A stretch of DNA of 52,051 bases from Fodinicola feengrottensis. Lineage in GTDB: Bacteria > Actinomycetota > Actinomycetes > Mycobacteriales > HKI-0501. How positions within the stretch are numbered: the stretch's first letter is position 1; each line of letters begins with the position of its first letter. The stretch is from positions 1-52,051 of the forward strand of contig NZ_WOTO01000065.1 in the NCBI RefSeq assembly GCF_010993775.1, written 5' to 3'. Below the pieces are notes generated by a model. The model searched no databases, had not been told where the DNA came from, and worked only from the letters and a program-made list of their open reading frames with translations. Of this stretch, positions 38,568-50,499 are shown in pieces. The position numbers were made by a program, and so were the translations under genes.

Positions 38568-40878
38568 CCGGCGTCACGTTCTCCGTCTACATCACGCATT
38601 CTTATTCCTGTACGGCCTCATACGATGAGCTGCGCGTAGTCGCGCCATTCGACGCCTCGACGACCTGGCGCAACCACTCGGGTTCGTGGACAGGCTCGGC
38701 GATCTCTTCGGCTAGCAGTGTTTCCTGCGATGACGCACACAAGTTTGTCGAGTTCGGTGGAGGCCAACTAGTCAGCCAGGTGCAGTCGTACGCGAATCAG
38801 AACAAGGTCATTACGTTCGGCATGAAAGCTCCTAATGAAAGCACTCACGACCAATGGAAGACCTTTGACCCTACGTCCGCGCGGCTGAACGTCACCTACA
38901 ACACGGTTCCCAACGCACCGACCGATTTGGATGCTGTCGGGAAGGGATGCGCGAGCGGTGACAGCCGTCCGTTCGTGGGCGAGACCACTCCACTCCAACG
39001 CTGTCGGCCGCGGTCTCTGACGATGACGGGGGTCAGCTGCTTTCCGCCGGAATCTACTACGGTGCGCTTGGATCGAGCTCGTTCATCGGCTCGATCAGCC
39101 AGTCAAGCATGCGAAGTGGGACCAGGTTGACCGGCGCGGTTCCGGCCAGCCAACTCGCCGATGGCCAGAGCTACTACTTCCAGGCCCGAACCAACGACGG
39201 GATCGACACCGGTCCCTGGTCGAAGGTCTGTGAGTTCACCGTCGACACCACGCTGCCGGACAAAATTCCGACGGTTTCCTCAACTGATTACCCGAACGAC
39301 GATTCTTCCCACGGCGGAGTGGGTCGTACGGGACGGTTCATCTTCGGTTCCAATGGGGTGTCCGACCACGGTGTCAACGACATCGTCGGATATCGATACA
39401 GCCTTACCAGCTGCGCTCCCACCAGCGCCACAGAGGTAAAGGTCGGGACACCTGGTAGCTCTGCGACGGTCGCGATCACCCCGACCAACTCGAGGACAGG
39501 CGACTCTGTGCGTACGATCGGAAGATCGAGCAGGCAACGTCTCAGACCCGCTGCTTTACCGGTTCTACACCAAATCTGCCACCGACCCGACGATCAGTTA
39601 CCCCGCTGATGAGGGCACCGGCACGACGGTCGCCGATTCGTCGGGGAACAACCATGGCGCGAACGTAGTGAACGGCGTGTCGTGGGTAAGCGGCCGCACC
39701 TCCGACTCGGCCGACAAAGCGCTGCAATTCGATGGAACCAGCGGGTACGGGACCAGCAGCGGTCCGGCGTTGACGACCAATGCGACCTTCACCGTGGCTG
39801 CGTGGGTGAAGGTGCCAGCGGTTCCGACGGCGAATGAAACCGTCCTCAGCCAAGCCGGGAACAGCGGAACCGCATTCTCCCTCCAATATCGAACCGGTAT
39901 CAATCATTGGGTTTTCGCGATGACGGCGACAGACTCCGATGCCGCCGACGTGGTGGTCGCCGACTCGGGTGTCGCGCCGGTGGCCGGAACCTGGGTGCAT
40001 CTGGCCGGCACGTACGACTCGGTCAAGAACGAGGCTCGGATGTATGTGAACGGGACCTCAGGGCCACCGGTCACGGTGGCGAACTCCTGGAACGCCATGG
40101 GGCCACTTCTGATTGGTCGATCTCAGCTCGCGGGGCAACCCGCCGAGTTCTTCGCCGGGGACATCGATGATGTTCGTATCTGGGATCGCATTGTCCTCGC
40201 GGACGAATTGGTGGCGATGGTGGACAGCGATTCGCAGTTGGGTCGCTGGAATTTCGATGAGAACACTGGCACCACCAGCACGGATGCCAGCGGGCGCGGC
40301 CACGACGTGACCCTGTCGCCGGGTGCGTCGTGGATACCAGACAGGGATTCCTTCGCGACCGCGATGGCCCTGAATGGGACTTCGGGATATGCCCAGACGA
40401 GCGGGCCAGTGATTCACACTGACCAAAGCTTCTCGGTCGCCGCCTGGGTACGGCTGGATGCCACCTCATCCTGGGAACTTTCGTCAGCCAGGACGGGGTC
40501 CGGAACAGTAACTTCTATCTTCAGTATCGAACGGACAGCAAGAAATGGGCGTTCTCCTTCCGAACCAACGACACCGACACCTCGCCGGTTCAGTACGTGT
40601 CCTCGGACGTCAATCCCATCGTCGGCAGGTGGACGGCCCTGGTTGGCGTATATGACACGGTCGCGCGGCAGATCCGTATTTATGTGGACGGGACGTTGGC
40701 CGGGACCCTCGCAATGTCGTCCAACTGGAATGCCACCGGGTCATTGGCGATTGGTCGCGGGAAGAATGGTGGCGTTCTCGGAGACTATGTGCATGGCGCT
40801 GTTGACACCGTCGAAGTGTACAGCGGCGTACTTTCCGGGCGGCAGATCAACGACTTCTCAGTGAGCCCTAATGCGTAG
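38568..40878 (+). pseudogene. secreted LamG protein, 3' part, cut by the insertion sequence
   Basis: Continues the gene at 36142. It opens TGVTFSVYITHSYSCTASYD, then a fibronectin-like stretch (VPNAPTDLDAVGKGCAS, SGTRLTGAVPASQLADGQSY). Two LamG jelly-roll domains follow, 39600-40250 (ALQFDGTSGYGTSSGP, FTVAAWVKVP, GTWVHLAGTYDSVKNEARMY) and 40250-40860 (DQSFSVAAWVRLD, WTALVGVYDTVARQIRIYVD). Frames change near 38985, 39520 and 40480. The protein would be wall-attached or secreted; LamG domains bind glycans or proteins. The Rhs toxin gene starts 60 bases downstream. Confidence 0.8.
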
Positions 40879-40938
40879 GCCGGTCGACGCACAGATGCCG
40901 GTCTCTGTCCCGTACCGCAGCCTTCTTCGGAGGATCTG

Positions 40939-43900
40939 ATGTCCGTATTCACTCGGCGTAAAGCTGGAATTCTTCGGGCTGTGACCGCGGGAACTGTTGC
41001 TGCCGCAGTCGTCGCCGCGATGCTCACCGGCACTGAGTCGGCGGCCGCCGCTGACGGCTACCAGCCACTGAAACCGCGGCAGTACAACCAGGTTCCGACG
41101 GAAAACGCCCCTCCCGTCGCGCAGAAGCCTGATCCGGGTGCGGTTCACGACTTGAAGACACCCAAGACTTCCGCGTGGCCATCGCCTGCCATAGCGACGA
41201 TGAGTGTCGGCGCGCCGGCGAGCGGCACCTCCGTAAAGGCGCCAGCCGCCAGCGGCACGGCGACCGGGTCGGTCGGATCCCTGCCGGTTTCGGTCAACGC
41301 CGTCCCAGCCACTGGCGCGGCGTCGGCGAAGGTCGCGGCTGCGACCAAAGTGAGCGTAGAGGTCGTCAACACTGCTGGCACAGCCCTTGCGAACACCCCG
41401 GCAGTATTGCTGCGGGTGGTGCGAGCCGACGGTGGCACCAGCCCTGGGAACATCGACTTCAGCGTCAACTACTCTCATTCCGCAACGCCTATGGGGCGGA
41501 TTTCGGGAACAGGCTACGGCTGCTCAAGCTGCCCGACTGTGCGCTGACAACGCCCGGCAGCGGCACGTGCGCTGGCACCCCGGTTCCGTCGACAAACCTG
41601 ACCAGCGGATGGGTACGAGCCACTGTCGTGGCCGCTGGCCAGCCGTCCACAGCCACGGGGGCCGCTGCGCCGACTGGTGCCCTGTACGCGCTCGCCGCTG
41701 GTGCCAGCGGTGGCTCGGGCTCCTTCAGTGCTACTTCGCTTTCGCCGTCTGGCAGCTGGGAGGGCGGCGGACCGTCTGGTGATTTCACGTGGTCGTACCC
41801 GCTGCGTACGCCGCCGAGCCTCGGCGGTCCGACCCCGAGTTTGAGTCTTTCGTACTCCGCGCAAAGTGTGGACGGGCGGACCGCGGCGACAAACAACCAG
41901 CCCTCGTGGGTGGGTGAGGGTTTCGACATGTGGTCCGGCTACATCGAGCGGAGCTACCGCTCGTGTGGGGAGGACATGCGGACCACTTCGAACAACAAGA
42001 CCAAAACTGGTGACGAGTGCTGGGTGACCGACAACGCCACCATGACCTTGAACGGCAAAACGGTCGAGCTGATCAAGGCGGACAGTGGTGATGCCTGGCA
42101 TCCGAGGCAGGACGACGGCTCGCGCATTCAGCACCTCACCGACACTTCACTCGGCAACGGCGACAACGATGGCGAATACTGGAAGGTCACCACGCCCAAC
42201 GGCACGCAGTACTGGTTTGGCCGGAACCGCATTCCAGGCTGGACAAGCGGCGCGCGGCAAACCAATTCGGTATGGACCGCCCCGGTCTTCGGCAACGACG
42301 CGGGCGAGCCGTGCAACAAGCCGACTTTCGATGCCTCGTACTGCGACCAGGCATGGCGATGGAACTTGGACTACGTCGTGGATCCACACGGAAACTCGAT
42401 GTCGTACTGGTACACAAAGGAACTCAACAACTACGGCCGTGACCTGACTTCCACTGCCGTCTCCCAGTACGTCCGGGGTGGGACTCTTGATGAGATTCAC
42501 TATGGCACCCGCGAGGGCATTACCTCCGGGCCGGGCAGCAACCTCGGCGTACCGCCGATGCAGGTTACTTTCGCCAACGCGGACCGTTGTGTGGCCGGAA
42601 AGGACTGCAGCGCCAAGACTCCGACCAGTTGGCCCGACGTGCCCTGGGACCAGTCCTGTACGTCGACAACTAGCTGCACCCAGACTGGTCCTACTTTCTT
42701 CACACAGAAACGCCTCTCAACCATCACCACACAGGTTCTTAGTGGGACAGCCCTGAGGAACGTGGAACGATGGACCCTCAACCAGTCCTATCGAGATCCT
42801 GGTGACTCGACCCGGGCCGGGCTGTGGTTAGCCGGGATTAGCCACGTCGGTCTGGATGTACCGGCAGGGCAGCCTGCGACGACGTTGCCGGACGTCACAT
42901 TCGACGGTGTGCAGATGAGCAACCGCGTTGACACACCCACCGATCAGCGGCCAGCCATGAACTGGTGGCGGATTTCGAGCATCAGCACGGAAACTGGCGG
43001 CAAGATCGGCGTCGCGTACGCACCTGCGGAGTGTGTTGCCGGAACTCACATGCCGTCGTCCGCCGATTCGAACACGATGCGCTGCTATCCGGTGCGGTGG
43101 ACACCTGATGGTTACACGGACCCGATTACCGACTGGTTCCACAAATATGTCGTCAGTCAGGTAACCGAGACAGACCAGGTCGGGGCCTCACCGGACAAGG
43201 TGACTAGCTACGAATATGACGGCGGCGGCGCCTGGCACTACACAGACGACAACGGCGTTATCACTACACAGGACAAAACCTGGTCGGTTTGGCGAGGTTA
43301 TGGCCGGGTCAAGGTCACTGAAGGCACAGGTGCCGACGCGACAACGGGAGAAACGCTCTACTTCCGTGGTATGAACAGCGACAAAACGTCGAGCGGTAGC
43401 AAGAACGTCCAACTCACTGACTCACAGGGCGGCACCTGGCCGGACAGCGATCCTTTCTCGGGTATGGCCCGTGAGACGAGACGATCTCCAAGAACGGCAC
43501 CGCCGAGGTCTCCGGAACCATCACGGACCCGTGGGCGTCCGCGCCGACGGGGTCACGCACGATCAACGGCGACACGGTGGTCTCGCGATACGTGGCCCCT
43601 GGCAGCATCCACAAGCGTACGGATCTTGACGGTGGCCGCGGCCTGATGCGCAATACGGTCACCAATACGTACGACGCCTACGGGATGCAGACACAGGTCA
43701 ACGACACCGGTGACGAAGCCAAGACCGGTGACGAAAAATGCGCGGTCACCACGTACGCGCGCAATACCACTGCGTGGCTGATGTCTTACGTCTCCCGAAT
43801 GCAGACCACCGCGTTGCCTTGCGGTCAGACGGCGACGACCGCGGACCAGGTTTTGGGCGATGGACGCACGTCTTTCGACGGCCAGGTCTGGGGTGTCGCG

Positions 43901-46900
43901 CCCACCAAGGGTGACACGACGTTGGTCGAAAGCCTCTCCGATTGGAACAACGGCACTCCCACATACCTAACGGCGTCGAAGTCCGCGTATGACCTCTACG
44001 GTCGTGTCAGCGACTCGTGGGATATTCGGGGAAATCACTCGCAGACCACGTACACGCCGGCGTCCGGTGGACCGTTGACGACGACTGTGTCGACCGGCCC
44101 TCTGGGTTGGAAAACCACCGTCGACTATGACCCGGCAACGGGTTCGATGGTTGACCAGGTCGACCCGAACAACAAGCGTACGGACCTGGCCTACGACGGT
44201 TTGGGACGGCTGACCGCTGTTTGGCTGCCAGGCCAGGACAAGAGTGCCGAGGCGGCGAACACCCTCTATTCGTACACAGTGCGTACCAGCGGTGTGAACA
44301 CGGTGACGACCAGCACTCTTAATTCCAACGGTGGCCGGATCGCGACCTATTCGATCTACGACGGGTTGCTCAGGCCTCGGCAGACCCAGGCCACCGCGGC
44401 CGGCACCAAATATGGTCGGCTCATCAGCGACACCTTCTATGACACCGCTGGTCGGGTCGTGAAGGAGAATGCCGTCTATCCCGCGACCGGGGCAGCCGGC
44501 CCAGATCTCGCGACTTACACCGACAACAACCTGATCCCGAACCAAACGGCTACATCGTACGATGGCGCGGGACGACCGACGGTGAGTGCGGTCAGCTCCC
44601 TCGGTAAGGAGCTGTGGCGAACGGCGACCGCCTACGGCGGAGACCACACTGATGTCACGCCGCCTGCCGGTGGCACGCCAACGTCGACGTATACCGATAT
44701 CTACGACCGCACCACGGAACTGCGCCAATTCCATGGCCCGACGCCGACCGGTGCCTACGATTCGACGAAATACACGTACAACACTCGCAACCAGCCGCTG
44801 ACGGTGACCGCGCCGGACAACACCGTTCGGACCTTTGGTTATAACTTCCTCGGGCAGCAGATCAGCCTGCAGGATCCCGACCGCGGCACCAGCACCACGA
44901 CGTACAACACCGCTGGTGATGTGCTGACGACAACTGATGCCAGAAAGCACACCTTGGCTTTCACGTACGACCAGATCGGTCGTCGTAAGTCGGCGGAGTT
45001 CGACGGCAGCACCTCGGGAACGAAGCTGGCTGACTGGACCTACGACACCTTGATGAAGGGCCAGCCGACCGGTACGACGCGGTATTCCGGCGGGAATGCG
45101 TACAAGACGGCTGTGACCGGTTATGACGATGGCTATCGGCCGACCGGAACGGCGATTTCGATTCCGTCGAGTGACACGACACTTGGCGCGCTGGCGGGCA
45201 CATACACCTTCGGCTCGTCGTACACGATCGACGGCAAGCTCGGTGGAAATACCGAGCCGGCGGCCGGTGGTTTGCCGGCGGAGAGTTTGACATATGGGTA
45301 TGACGACTTGGGTGAGCCGACAACTCTGAAGAGCGACCAGGTCAGTTATGTAGCTGGTACGCAATATTCGGATTTCGGTGAGCCGTCGGTTTATACGATG
45401 GCGACTGGTGACACGAAGCCGGTGACCCAGATCGGCCTGACATACGACGTGGGCACGCACCGGATTGTCGACACCCTGTTCTCGTGAGACGGGTTCGCCG
45501 AGCCAGACAATTTCCGACACCCGCTATTCGTATGACCTTGCGGGCAATATGACGAAGATCGCTGAGACGCCGACGAAAGACGGCGATGTGGGTGCGCCGA
45601 CAGCTGACACGCAGTGTTTCTCGTACGACTATGTGCAGCGGATGACGCAGGCATGGACACCGTCGGCTGGGGCTTGCTCTGATTCGCCGTCAGCTTCGAC
45701 GGTTGGTGGTGTGTCGCCGTATTGGCAGTCGTTCGCATATGACACATCCGGCAACCGGCTGACCAAGACCGACCATGACGTGACCAGTTCGCCGGCATTG
45801 CGCAAATTGACTGGTGAGGCTGGCACCGGCGGCGACTCGACGACGACTTATCACTACCCCACCAGTGGTGTGCAGCCACACGCGGTCGCGTCGGCGACTG
45901 TGGTGGATGCTGATGGGTCGACGACGAACGGTTACACGTACGACCCTGATGGGTCGATGTTGACGCGGCCTGGTGGTCAGCAGTTGTCGTGGGATGCCGA
46001 GGGCAAGTTGGCGTCCGAGACTGATTCAGGTCTGACGAGTTCGTACGTCTATAGCACCGATGGCACGCCGTTGATTAGTCGTGAGCCGTCGGGGACGACG
46101 TTGTATTTGCCGGGCGAGGAGTTGCGGCTGAATGCGACGTCGAAGACCGTCAGTGGGACGCGGTTCTACACCGATGGCGGTAGTGCGACGTTGGCGCAGC
46201 GTACGGCTGCGGGTGTGACGTGGTTGATGCCGGACTGGCAGGGCACGACGAACACGACTGTTGGTACTGATGCTGCGCAGACGGTGTCCGAGCGTCGGCA
46301 GACGCCTTTTGGTGAGACTCGTGGCACGAAGCAGTCGTGGGTGAATCAGCACGGTTTTGTTGGTGGCACGGTTCAGTCGTCTGGGTTGGAGCAGGTCGGC
46401 GCCAGGGATTATGACTCGACTTTGGGTGCGTTTATTTCTGCTGATTCTGTGGTGAGTATTGGTGATCCGCAGCAGTTGCAGGGATATTCGTACGCGCAGT
46501 CGTCGCCGGTGACCAGTAGTGACCCGTCGGGCAACATGACTGAGGAAGCCAGCGGTGGTTGTGAGCAGTACTGTCGGCAGATCGGTCCGCCTGCTGGCCC
46601 TTCCGGTGGCGGTGGCGGTGGCGGCGGTGGTGGTGGTCGGCCGCCGACGACGAATGCCTCGGGTAGCAACCATGGTGATGATGGTGGTTGGTTGGGGTGG
46701 CTTGGTCATAAGGCCAGTGACGCTTGGAACGGTTCGGCGAACTGGATCGATGATCACAAGGCTGTGATTGCTGGTATCGCGGTTGGTGTTGCTGTTGGTT
46801 TGGCGTGTGAGGCGGCTACTGCGGGTGCTGGCTCGATTGGTTGTGCGGCGTTGGCTGGTGCTGCTGGGTCGATGACTCAGTACGCGATTGAGACCAAGGT

Positions 46901-47963
46901 CGAGGGTAAGGGTTCGTTCTCTTGGGGTGGTCTGGCGATGGCCGGTGCCACCGGTGCCGCTGTCGGGGCCCTGACCCGCGGGCCTCTCGGTTCGGCGTTC
47001 GCCGGAGCCGGCGCGAAGGCGGCCGCGGGTGAGATAGCAGACGGCGCCGCGGCTGCCGGCGCTCGGGCCGCCACCGCTGGCGCCCGCGGCGCCGCTACGA
47101 GTGCTGAGCGTACGGCTGTTGGTGCTGGTTCGCGGGCGGCTGCCCGGGCGGCCACCGATGACGCTGGTGATGGAGCCGTCAGCTCCGCTGGCCGCACGGT
47201 GGCGAAAGAGGCGTGTCCGAACAGCTTTTTGTCGCTGCGACGATGGTACTGCTGGCCGGCGGTGCGCTCGTACCGATCGCCCAGATCCACGTCGGTGACA
47301 AGGTCCAGACCACCGACCCGTCGACCGGCCAAAACTCGGTCCAGACGGTCACTGCAACGATGAAGACCCTGACCGACACTGACTTCGCCGATGTGACGAT
47401 CAAGGACTCCCACGGTCACGTACAGACCATCACCTCAACCCAAGGCCACCCCTACTGGGACGCCACCCGACACGCATTGTACAGGCAGCATGGCTGGCGC
47501 CCGGTGACAAACTGCTCCAACCAGACGGCGCAACCAGCACCGTAGAGAAGATCAGCAACTCAACGGGCCGCGCACCGACCTACAATTTGACCATCGGTGA
47601 CACGCATACCTATTATGTAGCGAGCAGTTCGAGCTCAATTCTCGTACACAATTGTCCGGACATCTCGAGGGCGCTTTTTTTCGCTTCGGGAAGGGACCTG
47701 AGACAACTAATGGTTTGCAAGCTGATGCGGCTAGAGCAGTGCAGCACGATTTTCCACACGGAATCTCGACGATGAGCAAGCTTCCCGGTCGGATAGCTGC
47801 GAGTGGAGAGTATCGTTCGGCTACAGTTGGAGAACTGAGGGATGCGGGTTTCCAGGTCGAGAAGACTGGAAGCAACCCCTATCACTATACTGTTCACTTG
47901 CCGGAATCTATCACGGACGATGTTACGGGTGCTCTGAATGCTGTCTTTGGAGATGATAGTTGA
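40939..47963 (+). CDS. secreted Rhs polymorphic toxin with YD repeats, HINT domain and C-terminal toxin, frameshifted
   Basis: About 2340 residues if read through. GGAGG precedes ATG 40939; signal peptide LRAVTAGTVAAAVVAAMLTG. Domains: N-terminal cap (SLSLSYSAQSVDGRTA), many YD repeats (43600-45500, e.g. TKYTYNTRNQPLTVTAPDN), the Rhs core (ARDYDSTLGAFISADSV near 46400), a Gly-rich linker, a hydrophobic pre-toxin stretch (VIAGIAVGVAVGLACEAATA), a HINT autoprotease (ACPNSFVAATMVLLAGGAL to ILVHNC) and a toxin of about 100 residues (47652-47963). Frames change near 41475, 43475, 45485, 47222, 47467, 47545 and 47655. The stop TGA overlaps the immunity start. HINT probably releases the toxin. Confidence 0.85.
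47652..47963 (+). other. C-terminal toxin module of the Rhs protein (unknown family)
   Basis: About 103 residues after the HINT end HNC: GHLEGAFFRFGKGPETTNGL, ADAARAVQHDFPHGISTMSK, YRSATVGELRDAGFQVEKTG, YHYTVHLPESITDDVTGALN. It recalls a recurrent Rhs C-terminal module (HGIST, then HYTVxLP), but I cannot name a fold or activity. Base composition is visibly less GC-rich than the upstream Rhs body. It belongs to the same gene as the Rhs entry and is listed to mark the module. Confidence 0.6.
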
Positions 47964-48235
47964 TGAATATTGATCCGAGATCCTCGGAAGAATACATTCG
48001 CGACATGGCGAACAATCCCCAAGAACGGCTCTCGGTCGCTGTGCGGCTTTCGGCAATAGAACCCGATCTTTGCGTGAAATTACTTCTGGAGATCGGGTCA
48101 GATAAGAGCGAGAGTTTGGAGATGCTGCGCGGTGTTGGGCATCTCCTTGCATCTCTGGCGATCGGCCGGCGATCGCTGAGTGAGTTCGAACTCCGGAACC
48201 TTTCCGGGAGCGCATATGATGCTTATTGTGAATAG
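47963..48235 (+). CDS. candidate immunity protein for the Rhs toxin
   Basis: 90 residues starting MNIDPRSSEEYIRDMANNPQ. The ATG overlaps the toxin TGA by one base (TGATG), so translation is coupled, as for most toxin/immunity pairs. The product is predicted all-helical and acidic (LSAIEPDLCVKLLLEIGSDK, LRGVGHLLASLAIGRR), with no recognised domain. The role is inferred from position only. Confidence 0.65.
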   Translation: MNIDPRSSEEYIRDMANNPQERLSVAVRLSAIEPDLCVKLLLEIGSDKSESLEMLRGVGHLLASLAIGRRSLSEFELRNLSGSAYDAYCE

Positions 48236-48278
48236 TGGTTGGGGAGTCCGCACATGCATAGATAGTAGACTGGTCAGG

Positions 48279-48357
<79 letters not shown>

Positions 48358-48525
48358 GCCAGATTGTCGGCGTTCGATTTCGTTGACAACGTCAGGGACG
48401 CTGGCTTTGACAGGCCAAGTACGTGCTCCGTCCGAACCCTGCCAGAGGCTTGGAGTCGTCGCTGACGGCGAGGGAGCCGGGGCCAACCCAGTGGGCCACG
48501 TCTAACGAAGGCTGGATGTAACTGA

Positions 48526-48588
48526 TCAGGTGGTTTCGGGTAGCCAGGGCTGACCTTCGACGAGTTGGGTGAGTGCGTCGAAGAAGTT
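48526..48588 (-). pseudogene. remnant of an IS66 transposase 3' end
   Basis: The minus strand reads NFFDALTQLVEGQPWLPETT and a stop, matching HFFEALTRLAEGNPWTPEIT, the C-terminus of the IS66 transposase at 51139. The bases just beyond the stop (GTAACTG at 48518 and 51131) also match. Only the last 21 codons remain. Confidence 0.75.
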
Positions 48589-48816
48589 GATGTATCGGGA
48601 CGGTGTGAGAATTCAGATCTACTTCAATGACCACGGGCCAGCCCACGCCCACGTGACGGGTCGCCGGGTGAGGTTAGAATCGGCCAGAACGGCAAGCCGT
48701 TGGCGGGTGATCCCGAGTTGTCTCCGAGACAGCAGTCGGCTGTCGACCAAAATATCAAGACGATCCGCGGTAAGATGGGGGACAATATGGCGCGCTACCG
48801 TGTGAATGGGTGCTAG
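48569..48816 (+). CDS. DUF4160 domain protein, frameshifted
   Basis: About 82 residues: KKLMYRDGVRIQIYFNDHGP, AHAHVTG, then after a frame change near 48680 RIGQNGKPLAGDPELSPRQQ and VDQNIKTIRGKMGDNMARYR. The IYFNDHGPxHxHV and GxNGKPLxG patterns are typical of DUF4160, small proteins often found in toxin-antitoxin-like or mobile contexts. The GTG at 48569 lies inside the IS66 remnant, so the original first residues were probably replaced. The stop is two bases before the next ATG. Confidence 0.65.
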
Positions 48817-48818
48817 CT

Positions 48819-49320
48819 ATGCGAGTTGGTCTCGATATGCTTCTTGGTGAAATGAGTTCACTCCTGGGCGAACAGGCGGGAGAACTTGGATCAGACCATA
48901 GTCGTTGGCAGCTCTATTTGCTGGCGATGGAGTCTGATTGTGGTTGCGAATTGCTGTTCAAGGCCGTCGGGTTAGAGGAGGACATGGGCTCTCGCATCAG
49001 CGGTTGTCGTGCGAATGATTGAACGGGTGGAAAAGCGTGATCGTGAAAAATGGATCATGCAGCTGCCGGTAGATCAGAGACGCTTTGCGGAACGTCGTGC
49101 GAGCGAGCTGAGCGTCCTTTGTGAAGTCGTCGACGGGGCAATGGGGGCTAGAGAGATTTCGCTCCAAATGAGCGAGTGGTCTGATTGGCTTCAGCTGCGT
49201 GTTGCCGGGCGCTCGAGCAGCGATAGTGTCCTTGCCGTGGTTGAGGAGTTAGCAAGAACCAAACGAGCAAGGCGCGTGTGTCTGGGGAAAGGCGAAACAG
49301 CTCAAACGTGGCGGATCTGA
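48819..49320 (+). CDS. hypothetical protein in the toxin island, frameshifted
   Basis: About 167 residues. It starts MRVGLDMLLGEMSSLLGEQA directly after the DUF4160 stop. After a frame change near 49000 it reads ASAVVVRMIERVEKRDREKW, QLPVDQRRFAERRASELSVL and SDWLQLRVAGRSSSDSVLAV. Mostly helical, no known family. Its position between two toxin cassettes and its coupling to DUF4160 make an immunity or antitoxin role possible. Confidence 0.5.
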
Positions 49321-49427
49321 CTGAACCGCTGACCTTTCACAGGCCAAGTGGAAATGGTCAGGCAGTTGCGCGCATCTGATGAGTCTCTACCGCGTCGAGC
49401 CCGATAATTAGTGTGCGGCGCAGAAAT

Positions 49428-50499
49428 CGACCATAAGGCTGCGATCGCTGGTATTGCTGTCAGGGTGGCTTGGCGATGGCCGGGCCACGGGTGCTGCGGT
49501 TGGTGCTCTGACGGCGGGCCTGGGTTCGGCGTTTGCTAGTGCTGGCGCGAAGGCGGCCGCGGGTGAGATCGCCGATGGCGCCGCGGCGGCTGGTGCTCGC
49601 GGCGCGCTACGAGTGCTGAGCGTACGGCTGTTGGTGCTGGTTCGCGGGCGGCTGCTCGGGCGGCGACTGATGACGCTGGTGATGGAGCCGCCGGCTCCGC
49701 TGGCCGCACGGTGGCGAACGAGGTGTGTCCGAACAGCTTTGTCGCTGCCACGATGGTGCTGCTGGCCGGCGGTGCGCTGCTACCGATCGCCCAGGTCCAC
49801 GTCGGTGACAAGGTCCAGACCGCCGACCCGTCGACCGGGCAGAACTCGGTCCAGACGGTCACTGCAACGATCAAGACCCTGACCGACACCGACTTCGCCG
49901 ATGTGACGATCAAGGACTCTTACGGTCACGTACAGAGGATCACCTCACCCCAGGGCCACCCCTACCGGGACGCCACCCAACACGCATTTGTACAAGCAGC
50001 ATGGCTCACCCTCAGTGATAAACTCCACCAAGCAGACGGCGCGGCCAGCACCGTCGAAAGCGTCCAGAACTACTCGGCTCGTGCCGTAACGTACAACCTA
50101 ACAGTCAGTGAGGTGCACACTTACAATGTTGCGGCTGGAGCCTCAGGTCCAGTTCTTGTGCATAACTGCGGTGGCCTGGTTGACGGACCCTTGCCTGAGG
50201 CGGGGCAAACGTCCCTCTACGCGCTGGTGAAGCATGACACAGGGGAACTGCTGAAGTGGGGTATCTCGAAAAACCCTACGACCCGCTATAGTTGCGGTTG
50301 TCTAAAACAATTGGGTGCGCGAATGCAAATCATCAAAAACTTTGATACGAGGTCTGAAGCACTTGGCGCAGAGCGTTTTATGACTGAAAGGTTTCCGGGA
50401 CCTCTGAATCTTGAGGATTGGGCGGGATCTGTATCGCCATCGGGCTCGTGGCGAGAGGCGTTGCAGTTCGCTAGAGGAGGTGGACTATGGCAGAGTTAG
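49428..50499 (+). CDS. orphan Rhs C-terminal cassette: pre-toxin, HINT and GIY-YIG/URI-like nuclease toxin
   Basis: Repeats the Rhs pre-toxin and HINT region (46745-47650) without the Rhs body. DHKAAIAGIAV is followed by a jump of about 130 bases relative to copy 1, then AAAGEIADGAAAAGAR. From GTG 49711 the frame is intact: VCPNSFVAATMVLLAGGALL, HINT ending VLVHNC, then a different toxin of about 110 residues: TSLYALVKHDTGELLKWGIS, NPTTRYSCGCLKQLGARMQI, AERFMTERFPGPLN. LYAL...KWGIS...R...E matches a GIY-YIG/URI nuclease plan. A frame change near 49610 breaks the part upstream. It is probably a silent donor for recombination into the Rhs gene. Confidence 0.75.

Noticed and set aside
43967..45520. 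Long open minus-strand frame (517 aa) opposite the YD-repeat region
   Set aside because: It is a shadow of the repetitive Rhs coding frame, rich in Arg/Gly/Val with no domain.
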